In this document: positions 41,654-48,815 of the stretch, piece by piece | Layout of the letters: the number at the start of each line of letters is the position of its first letter | How positions within the stretch are numbered: position 1 is the first letter of the stretch | Origin: B4-G1 sp964393895 | Lineage (GTDB): Bacteria > Chloroflexota > Anaerolineae > B4-G1 | Reading direction: 5' to 3' | Length of the DNA stretch: 48,815 nt | Assembly (NCBI GenBank): GCA_964393895.1 | Contig: CAYMWP010000014.1 | Location: forward strand, 1-48,815 | The notes under the pieces: generated by a model | Databases searched by the model: none | What the model was told of the DNA's origin: nothing | Seen by the model: the letters and a program-made list of their open reading frames with translations, nothing else | Position numbers and translations under genes: made by a program

Positions 41654-41902
41654 ATGCAGATAACGCCAGAATCTAAAGATCTCGACCAGTTGATCAGTGG
41701 CATATTGACGGCGGACGAGAATTTATGGCCTTCTGAGCACGTCTGGGAAAGCGTCGTCCGCCGCATAGCCACCCCGACCAGGGCGGAGCAATCAGCCGGG
41801 CAAGCTGTCGAGAAAAGCGGATCGTATGGCATAGTGATTGGCCCAACACCGCACACCAATCACGTGCCGCTCCATATCCAAGCCTCTCAAGATCAGCTCT
41901 GA
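41654..41902 (+). CDS. Small protein of unknown function
   Basis: 82 residues from ATG 41654 (MQITPESKDLDQLISGILTA) with GGGGAG four to five bases upstream. The first half, with conserved-looking acidic helix and DENLWPSEHVWESVVRRIA, is plausible as a folded peptide; the end is less so. I recognise no family. It points away from the RNA candidate, with which it may share a control region. May be spurious. Confidence 0.4.
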   Translation: MQITPESKDLDQLISGILTADENLWPSEHVWESVVRRIATPTRAEQSAGQAVEKSGSYGIVIGPTPHTNHVPLHIQASQDQL

Positions 41903-42096
41903 AAACAGTTGAACGCCGGTGATCTGGCGATCCCCTTCGAGCAAGAATAGGCTTTCTGCGTGAAATGTGACATCGTCAAGCTAGATAGGAGGTGATGAGT
42001 ATCGAGAATAGCACAAGAGCGCGGAAATAGAGCAAGAAACGCTTTACCAGTAGGGTAACATTCTGTGTGTAAAACTAACTCTTGAGGAGGAGGAAA

Positions 42097-44121
42097 ATGT
42101 TCAGAAAAACCTGGTGGACCGTCGCCGGCGGACTGGTCGTCATAAGCATGTTACTGGCAGCCTGCGCCCCGGAGACGGTCGTCGAAACAGTCACGGTCGA
42201 GGTTGAGGTCCCCGGTGAGGAAGTCAAAGTCCTGGTGACGGCGACCCCTGTGCCAGAGGGGCCTCAGGCACTCGAGAGCATCGAAGACGTACCCGACGAC
42301 GTCCTGGTACAAGTATGCGAGGACGTGAAAGCGGCGGTCGAGTACGACGACGATGCCCGCACGCTCACCCTGCACCTGGCAGCTCCCTTTGGGCCGACCA
42401 TGCAGTTGCTGTCGAACGGCTGGGCCTCGCCGCTGGATATGGAGTGGATGGTCGAGAACGGCGACTGGGATGGGGACTGCGCCACCTGGACACAGTGGCA
42501 CAACCCGCAAGCCGAGGACAGCATCATCTACGAAGTCGAGAACGGTACCGGCCCCTTCAAGCTGGAGTACTGGCACCACAACGACGAGATCTCGATGGTC
42601 CGCAACGATGACTACTGGCGCACCGAACCGATGTGGGAGGGCGGCCCCAGCGGCCCCGCCTGGTACGACCGCGTAGTCTACAAGATCGTGGACGAGTGGG
42701 GCACCCGCTTCTCCATGTTCCAGGCCGGTGACGCCGACTGGAACTATGTGCCCAGGCAGTACGTGGATCAGATCGATCCGCTGGTGTCCGAGGAATGTGA
42801 CTACCTCACGGAGGAGTGTGAGACGGTCAACCCGGCCGGGCAGTTCCGCATGTACAAGGACATGCCCTCCGTTTCCGCCGCCGACTTTTTCTTTGCGATG
42901 GACCTCCCCGAGGAATCCACCTTCATCGGCAGTGGTACTCTGGACGGCGCCGGCATCCCACCCGACTTTTTCAGGGACACCAACATCCGCAAGGCGTTCG
43001 CCGCTTGCTTCGACTATGAGACGTACATCACCGACGTGTTCAAGAGCGAGGCCGTACAGCGCAACGGCCCCATCATCTGGGGCATGACGGGCCACGAGCC
43101 CCAAGATCCAGCGCCAGCGGCGTTCGACCTGACCACCTGCGAGGAGTACTTTAAGGCGGCCGATGTGGACCAGGACGGCGTCCCGGCTGGCGAGGACGAG
43201 GACGACATCTGGACGACCGGCTTTTACATGATGCTGGCCTACAACTCGGGCAACGACCAGCGCCGCGTGGCGGCCGAAATGCTAAAGGCGGGCATCGAAG
43301 CGGTCAACGAGAACTTTCGCATTGACGTCCTGGCACTGCCCTGGCCGGCCTACCTGAAGCAAAGCCAATCCGGCTACATCCCCGTCTACCGCGTCGGCTG
43401 GGTAGAGGACTACCATCACCCCCACAACTGGGTGCAGCCCTACCTGAGCGCGGCCGGCGCCTACGGCGGCGCGCTCGCCCTGCCGGAGGAACTGCAGGCC
43501 GAGTTCGACACCATGATCGCCGAGGCCAAGAGCCTGAGCGATCCGGCCGAGCAGCACGAGGCGTACAAGGCCATCCAGCGTATGTCTATGGAGCACCAGA
43601 CCAGCATCTGGGGCGTGCAGCCGACCGCCCGGATGTATCAGGCCGACTGGATGGAGGGATACTTCCGTAACCCGGTCTTCCCTTGCCCCTTCGCCTATGG
43701 TATGTCTGAGAGCGAGGACTCGCCAGACCCCAAGACCTTTGTCCAATTGACCATCTCCGATCCCGAGACCTTCGACCCGGCCTACATGTACGACACCGCC
43801 GCCAGTTGTCAGGTCTGGCGCGTATACGATCCCCTGGTCCACACCAAGCGCGAGAGCTACGAAGAGTTCGTGGGTGGTCTGGCCGACAGTTGGGAGATCT
43901 CGGACGATGGCCTGACCTACACCTTCCACATCCGGGAAGGGGTCAAGTTCCACGAGGGCGGCGACCTGGACGCCCACGACGCGGCCTACGCCATCTGGCG
44001 CGGTTTGCTGCAGGATCGCGCGGCCGGCCCGCAGTGGATGTTCTGGGACGCGCTCTTTGGCTACGAGACCGTCGAGGACTATGCAGTAGACCAGGCGAAC
44101 GCAGCTCTAGGCATCGAATAG
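42097..44121 (+). CDS. ABC transporter solute-binding protein (SBP_bac_5), circularly permuted
   Basis: 674 residues. Lipoprotein signal with LLAAC and the VVETVTVEVEVP linker; ATG 42097 has GGAGGAGG upstream. Family 5 (peptide/oligopeptide) binding-protein sequence, but in permuted order: after the signal comes the middle of the usual protein (VCEDVKAAVEYDDDARTLTL, GTGPFKLEYW, SMVRNDDYWR), then the usual C-terminal lobe, and only from about residue 541 the usual N-terminus (DPKTFVQLTISDPETFDPAY, FVGGLADSWEISDDGLTYTF, VKFHEGGDL). It stops (AALGIE) just where the middle part would continue. No permease or ATPase genes follow. It could be a functional permutation from a fused duplication, or an assembly error. 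Confidence 0.88.
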   Translation: MFRKTWWTVAGGLVVISMLLAACAPETVVETVTVEVEVPGEEVKVLVTATPVPEGPQALESIEDVPDDVLVQVCEDVKAAVEYDDDARTLTLHLAAPFGPTMQLLSNGWASPLDMEWMVENGDWDGDCATWTQWHNPQAEDSIIYEVENGTGPFKLEYWHHNDEISMVRNDDYWRTEPMWEGGPSGPAWYDRVVYKIVDEWGTRFSMFQAGDADWNYVPRQYVDQIDPLVSEECDYLTEECETVNPAGQFRMYKDMPSVSAADFFFAMDLPEESTFIGSGTLDGAGIPPDFFRDTNIRKAFAACFDYETYITDVFKSEAVQRNGPIIWGMTGHEPQDPAPAAFDLTTCEEYFKAADVDQDGVPAGEDEDDIWTTGFYMMLAYNSGNDQRRVAAEMLKAGIEAVNENFRIDVLALPWPAYLKQSQSGYIPVYRVGWVEDYHHPHNWVQPYLSAAGAYGGALALPEELQAEFDTMIAEAKSLSDPAEQHEAYKAIQRMSMEHQTSIWGVQPTARMYQADWMEGYFRNPVFPCPFAYGMSESEDSPDPKTFVQLTISDPETFDPAYMYDTAASCQVWRVYDPLVHTKRESYEEFVGGLADSWEISDDGLTYTFHIREGVKFHEGGDLDAHDAAYAIWRGLLQDRAAGPQWMFWDALFGYETVEDYAVDQANAALGIE

Positions 44122-44214
44122 AGCCGCCAGTCGCAAGTTGAGCCAGGAGCCCGGACCTGTGGCTTCTGGCTCAAATGCTGACAGATCGTCTCTTCTCAAA
44201 AAGTTGGGGGAAAA

Positions 44215-44242
44215 GTAGGACGGAATGCCATTCCGCCTTACA
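44215..44242. repeat. Family G palindrome, copy 2
   Basis: GTAGGACGGAATG/CATTCCGCCTTAC; related to 10526-10553. Region 44122-44577 holds this, a MITE and a terminator but no gene. Confidence 0.7.
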
Positions 44243-44283
44243 TTACCCCGGTTTATTGAGATGATACGACAGATCTATGCGGC

Positions 44284-44432
44284 CTAGTTGATTGACAAAT
44301 CTCTATTGGGACACAGATTAACGCTAATGGACGCTGATCTGCGTTGAAGAATCAAGTACAACCTACAGTTGCCTTAATCTGCGTCCTAGCTTTTCCCCAA
44401 TTCGGATAATCAGCGTTTTGTCAGTCAATCAG
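44284..44432. mobile_element. MITE, family C, copy 3 (149 bp)
   Basis: Ends CTAGTTGATTGACAAA and, reversed, CTGATTGACTGACAAA. Flanked by CTATGCGGC (44275-44283) and CTTTGCGGC (44433-44441), an 8-of-9 target duplication. Inside are runs such as ACGCTGATCTGCGTT related to copy 1. Confidence 0.82.
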
Positions 44433-44493
44433 CTTTGCGGCACAAATTGGTCACTTGGACAATGAAAAAAATTGTCCATCTGTCCAGTCCAGG

Positions 44494-44531
44494 AATCCCC
44501 CAGATGCCCGATGCGCCTGGGGGATTTTTGT
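44494..44531 (+). terminator. Intrinsic terminator downstream of the binding-protein gene
   Basis: 10-bp stem AATCCCCCAG (44494-44503) / CTGGGGGATT (44517-44526), then TTTTTGTTTT-type run. Loop ATGCCCGATGCGC is shared with the terminator at 41204. It ends 47 bases before the receiver gene. Confidence 0.85.
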
Positions 44532-44577
44532 TTTATACTGAGACCAAGAATTCAGACCCGCGTATGAGGTGAGGATA

Positions 44578-44946
44578 ATGCGCGTACTGCTCGCCGATAG
44601 CCAGCCCCAGGTGCGATTCGCGTTGCGCCTGCTGTTGGAACGACAACTCGGACTGACAGTAGTGGGCGAGGCTACCGATACCGGCGACCTATTGTCTCAA
44701 ACGGAAACGGCCCACCCCGACCTGGTGCTGCTCGGCTGGGAGATGCCGGATACAGCGGCGGGCGGTTTGCTGCCCGCCTTGCGCGCAATCCGCCCCGGCC
44801 TGCTCGTGATCGCCCTCAGCGGGTGGCCGGAGGCGCGTCGAGCAGCCCTGTCCGCCGGGGCCGATGCCTTTGTCAGTAAGAGCGACCCACCGGAACGGCT
44901 GCTGGCAGCCATCGCCCGCTTCCGGACAGGGCGCGCCGATAGATAG
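44578..44946 (+). CDS. Stand-alone pseudo-receiver (response-regulator-like) protein
   Basis: 122 residues, only a receiver domain. The fold is clear (MRVLLADSQPQVRFALRLLL, LLPALRAIRP, VIALSG, AGADAFVSKSDP), but the phospho-acceptor is Gly53 (LVLLGWEMP where D is expected) and the acidic pocket has D7-S8 instead of D-D; the conserved Lys is kept. It therefore should not be phosphorylated in the usual way and may work as a protein-binding module or in another signal. GTG at 44569 is an alternative start; ATG 44578 has GTGAGG before it. No kinase gene is adjacent. Confidence 0.85.
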   Translation: MRVLLADSQPQVRFALRLLLERQLGLTVVGEATDTGDLLSQTETAHPDLVLLGWEMPDTAAGGLLPALRAIRPGLLVIALSGWPEARRAALSAGADAFVSKSDPPERLLAAIARFRTGRADR

Positions 44947-45017
44947 GAATGTCGCCTTTCTCCCCTTCAAATGGTACCATATCCTCCGCTACCAGAATAT
45001 ATAATAGGAGCACAGAT

Positions 45018-47702
45018 ATGTCTACTCGCCGCGCCGCAATCGCCATAGTGACAATGACCGTTCTGGCCCTGGTCGCAGCTTGCAGCACAGCCGAGCCTAC
45101 GGCAACACCGGCCCCACCCTCGCCGACGCCCATCCCACCGACAGATGTCCCCGAATCGGACGTGGCCCCAACGCTTCCAGCCCCCCAGCCACTCGACGCC
45201 GCCTGGGATGAGCGCGAGGTCTTTGGCGCAGGGTTGATCGAGGAGGCACAGGGCGCGCTCGACCTCCTGCCGGGCGCCAGCGTGTACTACATTGACCTGC
45301 TCATCCCCGCTGATTTCCTCACCCTGAAAGGTCACGAGCAAGTCCGCTACACCAACCAGGAAGAGGTGCCGCTCGACCAAGTCTACTTTCGCCTGTTCCC
45401 CAACATCGCCGGCGGCGCGGCCACGGTGTCGGCGCTCCAAGTGGACGGGCAGGACGTAGAGCCTGGCTACGAATTAGAGAATAGCGCCATCCGCGTGCCG
45501 CTGCCGGAAAGCCTGCAACCCGGCGAGCAGGCAGTCATCCAGATGGACTTGACGGTAAAAGTGGCGCAGGAAATGGGCGGCAACTATGGCCTGTTCGGCT
45601 ACTTTGATGGGATACTGGTGTTGGACGAGTTCTACCCCGTCATCCCGGTCTACGACGACGAGGGGTGGAACGTGGAGGTGACGCCCCCCAACGGAGATGC
45701 GACCTACTTTGACGCCAGTTTTTACCTGGTGCGCGTGACCGCGCCAGACGACCTGGTGCTCGTCGCCTCAGGGATCGAAGTGGAGCGTGAACACTTGGGA
45801 AACGAGCAGGTCGTGACCTTTGCCGCCGGCCCCGCGCGCGATTTCTACCTCGCCGCCAGCGAGGAGTACACGGTGATCAGCAAGGCGGTAGGAGATACGA
45901 CGGTCAACAGCTACGCCCCGCCGGAACTGATGGAGGGGGCGGAGCTGGCGTTGAAGACGGCGGCAGGGGCACTGGAGAGCTTTAGCGAGCGGTTCGGCCT
46001 CTACCCGTACACCGAATTCGACGTCGTGAGCACCCCTATGCTGGCGATGGGCATAGAGTACCCCGGCATGACGGGCATCAACCTCGACTCTTACACTCCC
46101 GACGTCGAGATCGCAGGATTGCCGTCACAAGTCATACTCGAATCCACCGTCGCCCACGAAGTGGCCCACCAATGGTTCTATAATATCGTCGGCAACGATC
46201 AAGTAGATGAACCCTGGCTCGACGAAGCACACGCCCAGTACGCCACCGGCCTCTATTACACCGACACCTACGGCCCCGCCGCCGCTCAGAGATACCGCGA
46301 ATCGTGGAACCAGCACTGGGGCGCCGCCGGCTATGCCGCCATCCCCATCGGCATGAGCACGAGGGACTATGCGGCGAACGAATACGGCCCCATCGTCTAT
46401 GGGCGTGGCCCGCTCTTTGTCGCGGCCCTGGCAGAGGAGATGGGACAGGAGACGTTCGACCAATTCCTGAGCGCCTACTGCGCGTCCCACCGGTGGGGCA
46501 TCGGCACGGGCGAGACCTTCCGGCAACTGGCCGAACAACATTGCCAATGCGACCTGACCGACTTGTTCGAAGAGTGGGTCTACGAAGAATCGAGAGCCAG
46601 CGCCCCGACCCCCTCCCCCACCACCGTCACTGTGTGCGCCGCCGGCTGCGACTTTACCACCATCCAGGCCGCCATAGACGCCGCCAGCGCAGGAGCCACC
46701 ATCCAGATCGGAGACCCCACCCACACCGAAGCGGCCATCACCGTAGATAAAGACGTCACCATCCAGGGACAGGGGGCCGCCAGCACCATCGTCCAGGCCC
46801 ACGCCAGCGTAGAAGAGGCCACCGAGCGCGTGTTCTACGTCCCAGCGGGCGTTACGGCGACCATGCGGGACGTGACGATCCGCCACGGCAACCCGATCTC
46901 CGACCCAGACTCTGGCGGCGGCATCACGAACGAAGGTACACTGACGCTCGAAAACAGCATCATCAGCGACAACATTGGCAACGGCAGTGGCGGCATAGTG
47001 AACGAGGGCGAGCTGACGCTCGTCAATTGCGTCGTCAGAGACAACGCCGCCATTGAGCGCGGCGACTATTTTGAGAGGTGCGGCAGCGGCGGCGGCATCA
47101 AGAACCGGGCAGGACTGCTGACGCTCGTGGACAGCACCGTCAGCGGCAACAGCGCCGAGGGCAACGGCGGCGGCATCTTTGTCTCCTGCGCCGGCGTGCT
47201 CGAGTTGATCAACAGCACCATCAGCGGCAACAGTGCCGCTCGCGGCGGCGGCATCTACGTCAAGGGGCGGGTAGAACTCGCCCACGCCACCATCGGCCAC
47301 AACAGCGCCGCCAACAACGGCGGCGGCATCTACCTCGAAGGAGCGGGGGAACAGAGCGTCGCCCAGGGGTTGTTGGATTATACCAACACCATCATCGCCA
47401 ACAACTCGGCCGGTCTCGGCAAGCACGGGACGGGAGATTGCCTCCTCGCCGACTATGGCAAAGTGGGCGTCAACGTCAACAACCTGGTCGGGGACGGCAG
47501 TTGCAGCCCAGACTTTTCCGGCGATCCTATGCTGGGCCCCCTGACCGGCAACGGAGACTTGGCCCCGTTCCACGCCCTGCTGCCCGGCAGCCCGGCGCTC
47601 GACGCCATCCCCGCCGAAGAATGCACCGTCAGCGCCGACCAACGGGGTGTATCGCGGCCCCAGGGAGCGGGCTGCGACATCGGCGCGTTCGAGTTACAAT
47701 AG
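45018..47702 (+). CDS. Lipoprotein: M1-family metallopeptidase fused to right-handed beta-helix
   Basis: 894 residues from ATG 45018, AGGAG seven bases upstream (ATG 44949 has none). Lipobox LVAAC; Pro/Thr linker; M1-like region (about 60-515) with zinc motif H380EVAH, then 18 residues and Glu (PWLDEAHAQY), exactly the M1 spacing. The usual GAMEN exopeptidase loop is replaced by GIEYPGM. After a second Pro/Thr linker (about 525), residues 535-894 form a beta-helix of repeated GGG(I/F)...TISGNSA units ending with GSPALDAIP...DQRGVSRPQGAGCDIGAFE, the choice-of-anchor Q type end. An outer-surface peptidase with a probable carbohydrate- or surface-binding helix. M1 fused to this kind of helix is uncommon. 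Confidence 0.9.
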   Translation: MSTRRAAIAIVTMTVLALVAACSTAEPTATPAPPSPTPIPPTDVPESDVAPTLPAPQPLDAAWDEREVFGAGLIEEAQGALDLLPGASVYYIDLLIPADFLTLKGHEQVRYTNQEEVPLDQVYFRLFPNIAGGAATVSALQVDGQDVEPGYELENSAIRVPLPESLQPGEQAVIQMDLTVKVAQEMGGNYGLFGYFDGILVLDEFYPVIPVYDDEGWNVEVTPPNGDATYFDASFYLVRVTAPDDLVLVASGIEVEREHLGNEQVVTFAAGPARDFYLAASEEYTVISKAVGDTTVNSYAPPELMEGAELALKTAAGALESFSERFGLYPYTEFDVVSTPMLAMGIEYPGMTGINLDSYTPDVEIAGLPSQVILESTVAHEVAHQWFYNIVGNDQVDEPWLDEAHAQYATGLYYTDTYGPAAAQRYRESWNQHWGAAGYAAIPIGMSTRDYAANEYGPIVYGRGPLFVAALAEEMGQETFDQFLSAYCASHRWGIGTGETFRQLAEQHCQCDLTDLFEEWVYEESRASAPTPSPTTVTVCAAGCDFTTIQAAIDAASAGATIQIGDPTHTEAAITVDKDVTIQGQGAASTIVQAHASVEEATERVFYVPAGVTATMRDVTIRHGNPISDPDSGGGITNEGTLTLENSIISDNIGNGSGGIVNEGELTLVNCVVRDNAAIERGDYFERCGSGGGIKNRAGLLTLVDSTVSGNSAEGNGGGIFVSCAGVLELINSTISGNSAARGGGIYVKGRVELAHATIGHNSAANNGGGIYLEGAGEQSVAQGLLDYTNTIIANNSAGLGKHGTGDCLLADYGKVGVNVNNLVGDGSCSPDFSGDPMLGPLTGNGDLAPFHALLPGSPALDAIPAEECTVSADQRGVSRPQGAGCDIGAFELQ

Positions 47703-47856
47703 CTGGGCGATCATCGCCCGTGCGACAGCGCCCCAACCTTGCCCCTTTTGCCCATCTGCGTTACAATCCCCGCTGATCTACTACATTCAATGCCGAAATC
47801 GCACCGGCTCTTCAGGCCGGTGCGCCGCATACCCATTCGACACAAAGTTCAATTCA
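47703..47856. other. Intergenic region with a dispersed hairpin
   Basis: GCACCGGC/GCCGGTGC around TCTTCAG (47801-47823). A closely similar ACCGGCTCTTCAAGCCGGT occurs inside the third GT-C-like gene (28902-28920), where it is read in frame. No T-run, so not a clear terminator. Confidence 0.45.
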
Positions 47857-48738
47857 ATGCGCGCCGACTTACACATTCACACTACCGCCTCCGACGGCTG
47901 CTGGGCGCCGGAGCGGGTCGTGGCCGAGGTAGCGGCCCGGCCAATCGGCCTCTTTGCCATCGCCGATCACGACACCATCGCCAACGTCCCCGCGACCGAA
48001 GCCCTGGCCCGCGAGTCAGGATTGGCCTTCCTGCGCGGCGTCGAGGTCTCGGCCAGCCTGGACGGCCGCCTGTTCCACATCCTGGTGTATGGCTTCGCCC
48101 CACGATCCTCAGCCCTGTCCGCACTACTGGGCGAGAACCGGGCCAGGATGGAGCAGTACAACGGGGGCATCATCCACGCTCTCATTGAGGCCGGCTATCC
48201 CATTGACGCCGACGACTATGCCACGTACGAGTACGACCCCGGCCGGGGAGGCTGGAAAGGTCTCAACTTTTCGATTGATCGAGGTATCTGTACCGGGGTG
48301 CGCGACTTTTTCGACGATCTACTGGCCGGCCTGCCCCTCACAATGCCCACGTTCCCGCATCCTTCCACAGTGGTTGCCGCCGCGCGGGACGCCGGCGGAG
48401 CGACAATCCTGGCCCATCCAGGGATGAGCCTGCGTCACGCGGGCGTCACCGCAGAGACACTGCGCCCCTTCCTGGATTCTGGCATCGCCGGACTGGAATG
48501 TTATTCCCAATACCACGACGAAACCACGACCCGCTTCTGCCTGGACTGGTGCGCGCGTCACGATCTGCTCGTCACCGGCGGCTCGGACTGTCACGGTGGA
48601 TTCGTCGGGCGCGAGGTGGGCGTCCCGGTTGTGGACACTGCCAATCTACGGCTAGGCGAGCTGGAGAAGCGAATCATAGCGCCGCAAGCCACAAATGAAC
48701 GGATAATTCTCGCGGACACCGCGAATGTTAGCGGGTAA
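47857..48738 (+). CDS. PHP-domain metal-dependent phosphoesterase (RNase AM/TrpH-like)
   Basis: 293 residues from ATG 47857 (MRADLHIHTTASDG); the earlier open frame includes the intergenic hairpin. PHP metal ligands: H6-x-H8, D37-H-D39 (AIADHDT), Glu in RGVEVSA, His in ILAHPG, and SDCHGG near the end. The closest known group is the YciV/TrpH family, which includes 5'-3' exoribonuclease RNase AM and 3',5'-bisphosphate nucleotidases. The start has no strong ribosome site. It ends 77 bases before the window edge. Confidence 0.9.
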   Translation: MRADLHIHTTASDGCWAPERVVAEVAARPIGLFAIADHDTIANVPATEALARESGLAFLRGVEVSASLDGRLFHILVYGFAPRSSALSALLGENRARMEQYNGGIIHALIEAGYPIDADDYATYEYDPGRGGWKGLNFSIDRGICTGVRDFFDDLLAGLPLTMPTFPHPSTVVAAARDAGGATILAHPGMSLRHAGVTAETLRPFLDSGIAGLECYSQYHDETTTRFCLDWCARHDLLVTGGSDCHGGFVGREVGVPVVDTANLRLGELEKRIIAPQATNERIILADTANVSG

Positions 48739-48764
48739 TTCTATACACCGATGGAGAATTTCAA

Positions 48765-48815
48765 ATGGGTGTGTTTCGTTTAGGACACCTGTCCTCATAC
48801 CCTAGCTTCGTTAAT
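48765..48815. repeat. Start of a repeat at the window edge
   Basis: GGGTGTGTTTCGTTT resembles the end of the MITE at 21981, and AGGACACCTGTCCT (48783-48796) repeats the palindrome found at 41159. The rest lies outside the window. Confidence 0.35.

Noticed and set aside
41995..42030. 12-codon leader peptide upstream of the binding-protein gene (MSIENSTRARK)
   Set aside because: AGGAGG is only two bases from the ATG, and no attenuator-like hairpin with a T-run follows; coding is not supported.
46125..47642. Long open frame (505 codons) on the minus strand opposite the M1/beta-helix gene
   Set aside because: It mirrors a GC-rich repetitive coding region, has no family features, and the plus strand has a clear lipoprotein and zinc-peptidase gene.

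Overview
The window looks like a chromosomal piece of an uncultured Chloroflexota (Anaerolineae-like) bacterium. This rests on the mix of genes, not on a marker: lipoproteins with Thr/Pro linkers, an archaeal/Gram-positive-like formate-THF ligase next to FolD, a caspase-FGE fusion, YfhO/GT-C membrane proteins, choice-of-anchor-like beta-helix repeats, and heavy intergenic repeats. No rRNA, tRNA, CRISPR array or transposase gene was seen.

Layout. 1-6.2 kb (minus): a NarL-type regulator and histidine kinase, then one-carbon genes: folD with an in-frame N-terminal extension, a pseudo-receiver/DUF166 fusion, and the start of fhs. 6.3-10.4 kb (plus): a probable PPi-dependent phosphofructokinase, a stack of small repeats, the remains of a type IIG restriction-modification gene, DUF72 and OsmC. 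10.7-15.1 kb (minus): operon DUF151 nuclease - dnaB - cysteine desulfurase-like - queA. 15.4-20.1 kb (minus): a membrane protein, a caspase-coiled coil-TM-FGE protein and a second folD. 20.5-22.1 kb: rpoD-type sigma factor with promoter, leader hairpin and terminator, followed by a MITE-like element inserted in the terminator T-tract. 22.6-33.5 kb (plus): a tightly overlapped seven-gene operon of GT-C-like and YfhO-like membrane proteins, a polyprenol-phosphate mannose synthase and a methyltransferase. 33.6-38.1 kb: C39-like lipoprotein, DUF1624 acyltransferase, flavodoxin/ferredoxin membrane protein, Ntn-hydrolase lipoprotein. 38.2-41.2 kb: histidine kinase and response regulator. 41.4-41.6 kb: a structured RNA candidate on the minus strand. 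42.1-48.7 kb: a circularly permuted ABC solute-binding protein, a receiver lacking its phospho-acceptor Asp, an M1 peptidase fused to a beta-helix, and a PHP phosphoesterase.

Most unusual points. (1) The five membrane-protein genes at 22.6-31.8 kb carry arrays of seven-base repeats inside their reading frames. Two paralogues share an almost identical stretch, yet differ by exactly six repeat units (42 bases), which keeps the frame; change by a number of units not divisible by three would switch a gene off. (2) The minus-strand RNA near 41.5 kb has an extended -10 promoter, a closing stem starting at the predicted first base, an H-type pseudoknot, a hairpin and a strong terminator. (3) The solute-binding protein has its N-terminal block moved to the C-terminus. 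(4) Both FolD copies lack the catalytic Lys of the YxxxK motif. (5) A MITE family with 16-bp inverted ends and 9-bp target duplications is present in three copies.
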